Shown one piece after another: positions 14,338 through 21,422 of a stretch of DNA of 21,434 nucleotides. Within the stretch, counting starts at the first letter, position 1; each line of letters starts with the position of its first letter. A model generated the notes under the pieces. It made no database searches. It was not told the DNA's origin and saw only the letters and a program-made list of their open reading frames with translations. The stretch spans positions 1-21,434 of the forward strand of contig JADLDZ010000019.1 in assembly GCA_020846375.1 (NCBI GenBank). The letters run 5' to 3'. Position numbers and translations under genes: made by a program. The DNA is from Nitrospirales bacterium (GTDB taxonomy: Bacteria; Nitrospirota; Thermodesulfovibrionia; Thermodesulfovibrionales; Dissulfurispiraceae).

Positions 14338-15749
14338 CAGACCAGAAGAAATCCGAAGCTATATACGAAAACGTTTCTGCAAAGCCGGTCAAAGCTTTTT
14401 TCGTGGACATGCTGACGAGAGACATCGATCTGGCAGATGCGATATTAGATTTGCTGGACAATTGCGTCGATGGCGTCCTTCGTACGATAGCAAATACGAC
14501 AGTGCAGGAACCGTATAAAGGCTATTGGGCCAAGATCGCTTTCGACGGGAATCGTTTCGAAATAAAAGACAACTGCGGCGGCATACCGTGGAGGCTTCAC
14601 AAGTACGCTTTCAGAATGGGAAGAGCGGATGGAAGAGATGAGGATGCCGACGGCACCGTGGGCGTTTACGGCATCGGCATGAAACGAGCGATCTTCAAAC
14701 TGGGAAAGAACTGCACTATCTCTACCCAAAACGGCGAGCACAGATACACTTTGAATATTTCCCCCGAGTGGCTGGGGGACGATAACGATTGGGAAATGCC
14801 GGTACGGGAATCCGAAGCTGTAATGCCTGAGGACGGCACGATCATTTCCATAGATCGGCTTAACGAAAACATCGCTACTTACTTCGGGGCAGGTAGCGAC
14901 GCGTTTATAAGTTCCTTTATAGAGAAAGTCGAAACTCATTATGCTTTTATAATACAGAAAGGCTTCGAAGTTACCGTCAACGGCTTAGATGTTAAGCCTA
15001 AACCCATTGAGTTGCGGTTCGCAACGCAAGAGAAGAACGCAGTACGACCCTTCATCTACGAAGCCGAGGTCGACGGGGTAGAAGTCTTTCTGGCCGTCGG
15101 CTTTTCTCGCCACATTCCATCTGCTCAGGAAGTAGAGAATGCTTTGAAAATGAAAGAGTACTCGAGCGTTTTTGCCGGCTGGACGGTTGTCTGCAACGAC
15201 AGAGTGGTCGTATATTGCGACAGGACCGCATTGACTGGTTGGGGCGAGGCAGGCGTACCGGAATACCACACTCAATTCATAGCGATTTCCGGTCTCGTCG
15301 AATTTCGCAGCGATAATCCGTTGAAACTCCCGACAACAACGACTAAACGCGGCATAAATGCTTCCTCTCAGCTGTACCTGCAAGTCAAAAATAAAATGCG
15401 CGAGGGCATGAAGAAATTTACCGACTACACAAACAAATGGAAGAAGAGAGAGCAGGAAGCAAAAGAACACATAAGAGCTGCCGAGGCGATTCCTATTACG
15501 GAAATAAGACGCTACGTTTCGGCGTCAGATATTAAATTCTCGCCGGTTTCGAAGAAACCAGGAGGAAAGCAGTACGTGCCGAGTCTCCCTCAAGCCCCGG
15601 CTAAAGAGGACGATAAGAAAAAAATCTGCTTTACGAAACGGATTGCCGAGATTCGAACCGTCAGCGCGTATCTCTACGATAGAGAGGATGTAAATCCTAA
15701 GGAAGTCGGCGAGGAATGCTTCGATAGGATTTACAAGGAGGCGCTCTAG
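14334..15749 (+). CDS. MORC/MutL-like GHKL ATPase
   Basis: 471 residues, GTG start in a GTGA overlap with AAGGAG 6 bases upstream. The N-terminal 200 residues form a GHKL (Hsp90/MutL/MORC) ATP-binding domain: N-box DLLDN (39-43, with Asp in place of the common Glu), G1 box IKDNCGGI (Asp79; the first Gly of DxGxG is Cys81) and G2 box GVYGIGMKRA (110-119). The middle contains beta-rich segments typical of an S5-like transducer domain (about 220-330). The C-terminus is a charged coiled coil (KWKKREQEAKEHIRAAEA) and a Lys-rich tail. Prokaryotic MORC-like ATPases are known beside cytosine methylases and Vsr nucleases in restriction systems. A DNA-clamp or remodelling role is inferred. Confidence 0.82.
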   Translation: MTDQKKSEAIYENVSAKPVKAFFVDMLTRDIDLADAILDLLDNCVDGVLRTIANTTVQEPYKGYWAKIAFDGNRFEIKDNCGGIPWRLHKYAFRMGRADGRDEDADGTVGVYGIGMKRAIFKLGKNCTISTQNGEHRYTLNISPEWLGDDNDWEMPVRESEAVMPEDGTIISIDRLNENIATYFGAGSDAFISSFIEKVETHYAFIIQKGFEVTVNGLDVKPKPIELRFATQEKNAVRPFIYEAEVDGVEVFLAVGFSRHIPSAQEVENALKMKEYSSVFAGWTVVCNDRVVVYCDRTALTGWGEAGVPEYHTQFIAISGLVEFRSDNPLKLPTTTTKRGINASSQLYLQVKNKMREGMKKFTDYTNKWKKREQEAKEHIRAAEAIPITEIRRYVSASDIKFSPVSKKPGGKQYVPSLPQAPAKEDDKKKICFTKRIAEIRTVSAYLYDREDVNPKEVGEECFDRIYKEAL

Positions 15750-16744
15750 TGAATCATCCTCCCTACCACCTCAGAATCAATAAGGCTGTCGATCGTTTTC
15801 TTCTAATCGACATTCTGCGCGTACTCAGCAGAACCTACGACTTATCCGAATATACCTATTACGGGTTCGGAGGCCCATTTTTGGAAGATTGCCGCTTGAT
15901 TCGGGAATATTGTCCCGATATTAAGCTCGTTTCTATCGAAAGAGACGCCGATACGTATAAAAGACAGGAGTTCCACCGCTTTACGAATCGGGATCTTACG
16001 CTTGTGAGGAAAGAATTAGAGGATTACTTATCTCAGGATTTCGCCAGCGACGAAAAGGTTATATTTTGGCTCGACTACGTCGACAATAAATATCGACGTC
16101 TGGAAGAATTCAAGATGCTCCTGCAGAAAGTCGGCTCATACAGTATAGTCAAAATAACATTGCCAGCGCAGATATACGGCAACCCGTTCCGAAAGTGGGA
16201 TTCTGAACGTGAAACTTCAATAACTACCGAGCAACAACGATTTATAAACGATTTCAACATGCAATATCGTGAAGCGCTTCGCTCCAATGTAGTCGATAAG
16301 GAGCCTTTTGCCATGCCGCACAAGACGATTGAGCTTATTGTCAATATGATTCGCGTTACTGTCGGGAAAGCTCTCCCTCACTCGGGGGGAACCGTCTTCC
16401 AGCCGCTTAATGCCTGTCACTACAAAGATGGCGTTCCTATGCTGAGCGTTGTCGGGATTGTTTGTCCGACCGAAGAGGTCTTGAAAATACAGGGTCTCTT
16501 TCGGGGATGGAAATTCGCGAATCTCTCATGGGGGACTCCGCGCAAGATAGATATGCCGCATCTGAGCACCAAAGAACGACTTCTGATAGAACACCTCCTT
16601 CCGACGGAAGCAAACGACGGCAGGATACTATCGGAAACTCTGGGGTACTCTATAGACAAGGACGCTGCGTTGTCCTTAGAAAAACTTCGCCAATACGAAG
16701 ACTTCCATAGAAACTGTCCTTATTTTATCAAAGCCGTCGTCTGA
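15749..16744 (+). CDS. Unrecognised Rossmann/methyltransferase-like partner protein
   Basis: 331 residues; GTG start overlapping the ATPase stop by one base (TAGTG) with AAGGAGG 7 bases upstream, so coupled translation is very likely. Residues 35-65 read YTYYGFGGPFLEDCRLIREY then IKLVSIERD, resembling a glycine-rich loop after strand 1 and an acidic residue after strand 2 of a Rossmann fold. KVIFWLDYVDN (about 103-113) resembles strand 4 with a catalytic Asp. These are the hallmarks of SAM-dependent methyltransferases, but no substrate-specific motif is visible. The C-terminal half is mixed alpha/beta. A structural, non-catalytic or nuclease role is equally open. Its fixed place between the ATPase and Vsr suggests it belongs to the same complex. 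Confidence 0.72.
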   Translation: MNHPPYHLRINKAVDRFLLIDILRVLSRTYDLSEYTYYGFGGPFLEDCRLIREYCPDIKLVSIERDADTYKRQEFHRFTNRDLTLVRKELEDYLSQDFASDEKVIFWLDYVDNKYRRLEEFKMLLQKVGSYSIVKITLPAQIYGNPFRKWDSERETSITTEQQRFINDFNMQYREALRSNVVDKEPFAMPHKTIELIVNMIRVTVGKALPHSGGTVFQPLNACHYKDGVPMLSVVGIVCPTEEVLKIQGLFRGWKFANLSWGTPRKIDMPHLSTKERLLIEHLLPTEANDGRILSETLGYSIDKDAALSLEKLRQYEDFHRNCPYFIKAVV

Positions 16745-16779
16745 CGTATTGCGAGAGGCGATATACTATAAGAGCTACT

Positions 16780-17196
16780 ATGGCCGACAAGGTATCCGCA
16801 TCAAAAAGAAGACAAATAATGAGCAGCATTCGCGGTAAGAATACGGAGCCGGAGCTGTCCGTGCGACGTCTTGTGCATGCGATGGGCTATCGTTATCGTC
16901 TGCATTCCAAAATGCTTCCCGGACGTCCCGATATGGTGTTTACCAGAAGAAAAAAAGTAATCTTCGTTCACGGTTGCTTTTGGCATATGCACCCAAAATG
17001 CCCCAAGGGAAGGCCTCCGAAATCAAACCTCGATTATTGGCTGCCCAAATTAAAGGAAAATAGGCGACGTGACCTTCGGAATCAGAAGGAACTGCGCAGA
17101 AGAGGATGGCAGGCTCTTATAGTGTGGCAATGCGAACTGAAGAATATCGGTAAGCTTGCTGATAAAATTGCGCTGTTTCTCGAGAGCAGCGTTTGA
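16780..17196 (+). CDS. vsr: Vsr-type very-short-patch-repair endonuclease
   Basis: 138 residues, close to the length of E. coli Vsr. Conserved blocks: RRQIMSSIRGKNTEPE (10-25), LPGRPDMVF with catalytic Asp51, KKVIFVHGCFWHMHPKC (58-74) with His64, Phe67, Trp68 and the zinc ligands Cys66, His71 and Cys74, then YWLPKLKENRRRD and WQCEL (Cys118). The E. coli Thr63 position is Val. Vsr nicks 5' of a T:G mismatch arising from deaminated 5-methylcytosine, which fits the C5 methylase in the same cassette. Alternatively, in this context it may serve as the restriction nuclease. It lies 35 bp after the preceding gene and has only a weak ribosome site (AGAG). Confidence 0.93.
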   Translation: MADKVSASKRRQIMSSIRGKNTEPELSVRRLVHAMGYRYRLHSKMLPGRPDMVFTRRKKVIFVHGCFWHMHPKCPKGRPPKSNLDYWLPKLKENRRRDLRNQKELRRRGWQALIVWQCELKNIGKLADKIALFLESSV

Positions 17197-17488
17197 ATCC
17201 GAAATGAGGGGTCGACGATTGCGTTTGTGGTTGTCATACGAACCGGGTTCTGATGTGACGTGAAATCCGGCTATCAAAGCATTCGAACGAAAGAGCAATA
17301 GCCCTCTTCTCTTATTTTCTATCCTGCTTTATCCAACTCGTGCCATCTGTCCAAATGCGAAAGCCCTCTATGGTATCATCATCCCTGAGTATCGGACAGT
17401 AAGCAACTCTCGAACGAGTCCCGCTTAACCCGAAAGCTTTTTGACAGGATAGTGGTCATCTCCCCGCGGGGAAATCTGATCAACCCGC
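17197..17488. other. Noncoding spacer between cassettes
   Basis: I see no supported gene on either strand. The visible structures are a 12-bp perfect palindrome TCCCCGCGGGGA (17461-17472) and a TTGACA at 17441 with no acceptable -10 at 16-18 bp. The segment marks the junction between the lower-GC methyltransferase cassette and the GC-rich modification genes. Confidence 0.5.
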
Positions 17489-17513
17489 CCCGAACCGGTT
17501 TCGGGTATTTTTT
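17489..17513 (+). terminator. Intrinsic terminator-like hairpin
   Basis: CCCGAA (17489-17494) pairs with TTCGGG (17500-17505) around a 5-base loop, followed by TATTTTTT. It is positioned to end transcription from the Vsr cassette, but it lies only about 15 bases before a start codon and overlaps the leader of the next gene. It could therefore also act as an attenuator of the small gene and the modification genes. Confidence 0.65.
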
Positions 17514-17527
17514 GCCGGGAGGTCTCC

Positions 17528-17719
17528 GTGGACGACATCAAAGAATGGAAAAAGCTCCTCGCCCGACTCCTCAAGGAGCACCCCGACATCTCCGACCAGA
17601 CGACGGGACAGATCGAAATCAACCTCAACAGAGGCTTTATCACCAAGATCTACACCGTACAAACCGAAGTTCATGAAGAGGGGGCCGTCAAGGTCATCAC
17701 CAGGACAGAGCTGAAATAA
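17528..17719 (+). CDS. 63-residue protein upstream of the Mom-like gene
   Basis: GTG start with GGGAGG 5 bases upstream. The product has a helical N-terminus (DDIKEWKKLLARLLKEHPD) and a beta-rich half (GQIEINLNRGFITKIYTVQTEV, GAVKVITRTELK), slightly reminiscent of small YezD/DUF2292-type proteins. It lacks cysteines, so it is not a homologue of the zinc-binding Mu Com. Size and position (small gene, structured leader, modification gene) are nevertheless those of com. A regulatory role for the downstream gene is speculative. Confidence 0.65.
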   Translation: MDDIKEWKKLLARLLKEHPDISDQTTGQIEINLNRGFITKIYTVQTEVHEEGAVKVITRTELK

Positions 17720-17739
17720 TCGGATCGGTCAGTCGATAA

Positions 17740-17804
17740 CTCCGCCCTCGGCGGAGAGCTATTGAACCCGGAGCGTACCCACGTTTACGGGCTTTTTCAT
17801 TTTT
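17740..17804 (+). promoter_or_regulatory. Structured leader of the modification gene, no ribosome site
   Basis: Two hairpins sit between the 63-residue gene and ATG 17805. CTCCGCC-CTC-GGCGGAG (17740-17756) has a perfect 7-bp stem. A weaker CCC...GGG structure (17767-17791) is followed by CTTTTTCATTTTT, which resembles a terminator. No purine-rich ribosome site precedes the ATG: the last 12 bases are almost all pyrimidine. Expression may need an activator that remodels this RNA, as Com does for mom in phage Mu. Structure is seen; the mechanism is inferred. Confidence 0.55.
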
Positions 17805-19112
17805 ATGGGATTCATCGGAGCCATCAACGACAAACTACGTGCCTACTTCTGGACCCACGCCGGTCTCCTCGACGGCCGCCGCTGCTATATCGGCTGCTCC
17901 GGCAACTTCACCATCGAGCAGATCCTTTCCCGCCGCTGTCCCGCCGCAGAGATCCACAGCAACGACGTCTCCATCTACTCCTCCGCTCTCGGCCATATGC
18001 TGGCGGGCCATTCCTTCCGGATGGAAATCATTAACCCCGAGCTCGCCTGGGCCAACTGCTACATCGGGCAGGGCGCTCCCCAGGGCGTGGCGACCCTCCT
18101 CCTTCTTCTGGAGATGCTCAAATACGAAAAGCGCGGCAACCCCTTTGCCGAACGCATGTGGCAGACCTACCTCGTCAACTTCGAGGCCATGCTCCAAAAG
18201 ACCGTCGAGCGGGTCCTCCGCGCTGCCGGCCACATCCGCATCAGCGCCTACACCATGACCGACGTCTTCGACTACTATCCCCGAACGGATGGCGTCTGCA
18301 TCGGCTTTCTGCCCACCTACGTCGGCGGATACGAAAAACTCTTCGCCCGCCTCGACGAATCCGTCGATTGGGACCGTCCGCACTACGGCATGCTCACCGC
18401 CGAGCGCCGCGAAGAGACCGTCCAGCGCATGCTCCAGGACGACTACATCCTCTACGACGATTGCGAGCGCGATCTCCCCTGCGTGGCCCGGGTCGACCTC
18501 TTCGGACGCAAGACTGTTTACATCTACAGCAGCCTCTCCTTCCGCAGTGGCATCTTCCGCAGAACCATCAACGAAAAAGTCCCCCGCTTCGAGATCCTCA
18601 TGCCCGAAGAGGAGATCCCCGACACCGCCGAGCTCCGCATCCTCGAGGCAGACCTCGCCACCATCAACCACTACCGCAATCTCTACCTCAGTAAAAAGAT
18701 ACAGCCTGGCTCCGGAGGCCCCTGCTTCCTCGTCTTCGCCGGAGACAAGGTCTTCGGATTCCTCATTTTCCAGGCTTACTCGCAAAAAGGAGGCCCCGCC
18801 GACGAAATCTATCTCCTCTCCGACTTCGTAGTCCCCAGCTCCCGGTACCGCCGCCTCGCCAAGCTCCTCCTCATGGCCGCCTGCTGCCGCGAGGTCCGCC
18901 AGGTTCTGGAGGAAAAGCAGATCAGGCACTACCGGAGCATCCTCACCACCGCCTTCACTCACAAGCCCGTCAGCATGAAATACCGCGGCGTCTTCGAGCT
19001 CGTAAAACGAGGGGAGGGCTTCTTGAACTACCGCGGCGAATTTGCCGACATCTCCCTGAAGGAGGTCGTATCCCTGTGGAAGAAGAAATACGAGAAACGC
19101 TCACCCGCCTGA
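17805..19112 (+). CDS. Adenine-methylase-like/Mom-like (GNAT) fusion, putative antirestriction
   Basis: 435 residues. The N-terminal half resembles an adenine DNA methylase: SAM-site-like RRCYIGCSGNFTIEQIL (25-41), IHSNDVSIYSSALG (50-63), and a catalytic-loop position GFLPTYVGGYEKLF (167-180), where these proteins more often have PPTY or DPPY; Leu169 replaces the first Pro. Residues about 280-430 look like an acyltransferase of the GNAT/Mom type: CFLVFAGDKVFGFLIFQAYS, DEIYLLSDFVVPSSRYRRLAKLLLMAA, FTHKPVSMKYRGVFEL. Phage proteins of this kind are annotated as putative antirestriction adenine methyltransferases. Mom adds a carbamoylmethyl group to adenine N6. Modification of phage DNA against host restriction is the likely role. 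It overlaps the ParB-domain gene by 37 bp. Confidence 0.7.
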   Translation: MGFIGAINDKLRAYFWTHAGLLDGRRCYIGCSGNFTIEQILSRRCPAAEIHSNDVSIYSSALGHMLAGHSFRMEIINPELAWANCYIGQGAPQGVATLLLLLEMLKYEKRGNPFAERMWQTYLVNFEAMLQKTVERVLRAAGHIRISAYTMTDVFDYYPRTDGVCIGFLPTYVGGYEKLFARLDESVDWDRPHYGMLTAERREETVQRMLQDDYILYDDCERDLPCVARVDLFGRKTVYIYSSLSFRSGIFRRTINEKVPRFEILMPEEEIPDTAELRILEADLATINHYRNLYLSKKIQPGSGGPCFLVFAGDKVFGFLIFQAYSQKGGPADEIYLLSDFVVPSSRYRRLAKLLLMAACCREVRQVLEEKQIRHYRSILTTAFTHKPVSMKYRGVFELVKRGEGFLNYRGEFADISLKEVVSLWKKKYEKRSPA

Positions 19113-19864
19113 ACACGCTCCTGGGCGACATGCCTTACGAGCTCGATGTCGTGGACCCCCGCGAGCTGGTCCTCCTCGACAAAAACGCCCGGTACATGAC
19201 CCACGAAATGTTCCATAACCTCGTCGGCAATGTAAAGCGCGACGGGGCCCTGTCCTCCATCCCCCTCTGTTACCGCGAAAAGGATGGTCGCCAGATCGTC
19301 CTCAGCGGCAACCATCGCGTCCAGGCTGCAGTCCATGCGTCCGTACCGCGCATCATCATCCTCCGCATCAAGCGGGAGCTCTCGCGCGAAGAGCAGGTCG
19401 CCGTCCAGCTCTCCCATAACGCTATCGAGGGCAAGGACGATCCCGTCATCCTCAAAGAACTGTGGGATGAGATCGTCACCATCGACCTCAAGATGTATGC
19501 AGGCCTCGACACCGAGCTTCTAAAAGACCTGGAGAAAATGGAGTTCGTCACCATCGGCGAGACCCCTCCCGACTTCAAACAGATGATCCTCCTCTTTCTC
19601 CCCGAAGAGTTGGAGCAGATCCGGAAGATCTTCGACGATGTCGACGCCCTCTGCGCGGGCGACGAGAATTACCTGCTCTCTCGTCGCCGCTACGATGAGG
19701 TATTCGAGCTCTTCGTCGAGGTGAAGGACCGCTTCAATATCGTTAACAATCCCACGGCCTTCATGAAGATTTTAGAGATGGCGAGGGAGCATATGGACTC
19801 GATTCCACCTGATGAGGGGAAGAAAGGGGCTACTGCAAAGGGGCAAAAGCGACAATCAACTTAG
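19076..19864 (+). CDS. ParB N-terminal-domain protein
   Basis: 262 residues; GTG start with AAGGAGGT about 10 bases upstream inside the preceding gene. Residues 22-100 form a ParB/Srx-like domain: VDPRELVLLDKNARYMTHEMFHNLVGNVKRDG, IVLSGNHRVQAAV with the GNHR motif (78-81), then PRIIILRI. The rest is helical and charged, with no recognised DNA-binding HTH. In phages, ParB-like domains are often coupled to DNA methylases and base-modification genes, where they bind CTP or nucleotides, or nick DNA, rather than segregate plasmids. The overlap with the Mom-like gene argues for that role here. Confidence 0.82.
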   Translation: MEEEIRETLTRLNTLLGDMPYELDVVDPRELVLLDKNARYMTHEMFHNLVGNVKRDGALSSIPLCYREKDGRQIVLSGNHRVQAAVHASVPRIIILRIKRELSREEQVAVQLSHNAIEGKDDPVILKELWDEIVTIDLKMYAGLDTELLKDLEKMEFVTIGETPPDFKQMILLFLPEELEQIRKIFDDVDALCAGDENYLLSRRRYDEVFELFVEVKDRFNIVNNPTAFMKILEMAREHMDSIPPDEGKKGATAKGQKRQST

Positions 19865-19867
19865 ATC

Positions 19868-19896
19868 TTGACTGGGTGCACGGTTCTATATATAAT
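19868..19896 (+). promoter_or_regulatory. Near-consensus sigma-70 promoter
   Basis: TTGACT (19868-19873), a 17-bp spacer and a perfect TATAAT (19891-19896). Transcription should start near 19903, about 53 bases before the GTG at 19956. This is the best promoter in the window and would express the downstream pair constitutively, as expected for a moron active in the prophage state. Confidence 0.8.
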
Positions 19897-19955
19897 CCCA
19901 TTCGATAAGTAATATCATTAACCGCGCATGAAGCGGGATCCATTAGGAGCAGAGA

Positions 19956-20552
19956 GTGACAGAGAGGGAGCAAAGAGATACAGCAGCCTTCTTAAGAGGA
20001 TTCGATGATTGTGGCCGGCAGCCATATCGATGGTTGCAAAAGGCTGAATCGTTGAGGAGAACTGCAGAAATAATTGCAGGTCATGTCATCGATGATTTTA
20101 AAAAATCAAGGTCTGGCGAGAAAGAGGATGGACGAAAGCCTGAGATATATCCAGTGTATCTCATGATCGCTGGCTTGGCCCTCGAAGTCCTTTTGAAGGG
20201 GATATTAGTCGGTCGAGGAGAAAAAATTGTAGATAAGGGCGAATTTAAAGGATGGAGTGGCGGTTCTCATGATTTATTGCGCCTTATTGAGCGAGTTAGT
20301 ATAAGGATAGACGAGAAGGAACGTTGGTTTTTTGAAAGATTGAGCGAACATATATCTTGGGCTGGGAAATACCCAATTCCTAAACGCTATAAAAAAGTAA
20401 TGCCTCGGCCAATGCCGCAGGGCTTTGCATGTGTGACATACTTTAGTTCTGAGGATATATCACTTTTCAAGTCTTCTTATGAAATGCTCAAGGTAATGGT
20501 TCAGGCGGAGATAGAAAAGAAAAGGGCTGTTAACCGCTTAGCGGAGAGTTAG
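19956..20552 (+). CDS. HEPN-like protein of unknown function
   Basis: 198 residues; GTG start with AGGAG upstream. The product is mostly helical. The stretch YPVYLMIAGLALEVLLKGILVGRGE (about 65-90) followed by GGSHDLLRLIERVSIRI (about 100-117) matches the pattern of HEPN-like helical proteins (hydrophobic helix with E-x-x-x-K, then HDL). No unambiguous RxxxxH RNase motif is visible. AT-rich codon use differs sharply from the upstream genes. Together with the membrane protein that follows and the private promoter, it looks like a defence or exclusion moron. Family assignment is tentative. Confidence 0.6.
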   Translation: MTEREQRDTAAFLRGFDDCGRQPYRWLQKAESLRRTAEIIAGHVIDDFKKSRSGEKEDGRKPEIYPVYLMIAGLALEVLLKGILVGRGEKIVDKGEFKGWSGGSHDLLRLIERVSIRIDEKERWFFERLSEHISWAGKYPIPKRYKKVMPRPMPQGFACVTYFSSEDISLFKSSYEMLKVMVQAEIEKKRAVNRLAES

Positions 20553-20569
20553 AGCATTCGGGAGGTTCT

Positions 20570-21253
20570 TTGGAGGAAAAAGCAATAATCTCGCTAGTTT
20601 CTGTCATTATCGGCTGGCTTCTTGCGCAAGGTACGGCATTAACAAAAGATGTATATACTGGATGGAAGCTCAAGAAGTCGTTACTGAAGGAACTAGAAGA
20701 CATTAAGGAGCAACTTCGACGGCTCCTGATGATTTATCACCGTCAGTTGCAAGTGTATGCTCTTGAGGGGATTGATCCAGGTGTTCCAATTCCTGTTCCT
20801 AATCTTTTTTTTAAACAATACTATAAGGACGTGTTTTCTCGTTTAAAGCGAGAACAGAGGCTGTCTTATCAGCTGATTCATGGGATGATAGATACGTTGA
20901 ACAGCGAAAATGCAGATTTCTTAAAGTTTACAAAACAGACTGTCGAAGATCTCAAGCATTTACATTTAAAGAAGAACCCGGAGTTTTCACGTGCGGTTGA
21001 TCTTTGGGGTGATCGCGTTATGGCGCTGTATTCTACGACTAGGGAGACAATCTGGCACATCGAGTGCCACTTGAAGAAACCGCACTGTCCAGCTTTGGAT
21101 CTGATGGGCCCAATGCATAAAAGCTATGTTCAGTTTGTAGACGAAGTCAATCAAGAAATGAAAAAAATTATCGAAAGTGCAAAGGGCCTCAAGCGTGAGG
21201 ATTTCGAGAAAATCTATGATGAACAATTTTTTCACCGAAAAAGTTCGTCCTGA
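20570..21253 (+). CDS. Membrane-anchored helical protein
   Basis: 227 residues from a TTG with GGGAGG 4 bases upstream and only 17 bases after the preceding stop. Residues 5-24 (AIISLVSVIIGWLLAQGTAL) form one N-terminal transmembrane anchor. The remainder is a long, mainly helical cytoplasmic domain with a probable coiled coil (WKLKKSLLKELEDIKEQLRRLLMIYHRQL). Further helices carry YSTTRETIWHIECHLKKPHC. No catalytic motif is recognised. The pairing with a HEPN-like gene behind one strong promoter suggests a two-component system: soluble partner plus membrane effector or sensor. Confidence 0.7.
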   Translation: MEEKAIISLVSVIIGWLLAQGTALTKDVYTGWKLKKSLLKELEDIKEQLRRLLMIYHRQLQVYALEGIDPGVPIPVPNLFFKQYYKDVFSRLKREQRLSYQLIHGMIDTLNSENADFLKFTKQTVEDLKHLHLKKNPEFSRAVDLWGDRVMALYSTTRETIWHIECHLKKPHCPALDLMGPMHKSYVQFVDEVNQEMKKIIESAKGLKREDFEKIYDEQFFHRKSSS

Positions 21254-21402
21254 ATGCTTATCTTATTCCATAAGTGGTCCATTGGCCATAAATTAAGCTT
21301 TCTTCATTATTCTACGTAAATAGCAGCATCCCCAAAGTCCCCTTTCCGTACCCCCGTGTATTCCCCCGTATCACCGCGTACCGACATTGCCCCCGGCAGG
21401 GC
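21254..21402. other. Noncoding tail after the moron pair
   Basis: No gene is supported here. A C-rich stretch (about 21328-21360) contains repeated CCCCCGT units beside GTAC words. No terminator with a clear stem and T-run is seen directly after the 20570-21253 gene. Confidence 0.4.
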
Positions 21403-21422
21403 ATAAAGTTAGGATAAAGTTA
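21403..21422. repeat. Two direct ATAAAGTTA repeats at window edge
   Basis: ATAAAGTTA occurs at 21403-21411 and 21414-21422, an 11-bp period (one helical turn). A regulator-binding site for a gene beyond the window, or the start of a longer repeat array, would fit; the window ends too soon to tell. Confidence 0.5.

Noticed and set aside
16745..16779. Separate promoter for vsr (TATACT at 16762)
   Set aside because: No acceptable -35 at 16-18 bp; cotranscription with the upstream gene is simpler.
17835..18962. 375-codon minus-strand open frame
   Set aside because: Antisense shadow of the Mom-like gene; Gly/Glu/Val/Asp-rich translation typical of reversed GC-rich codons.
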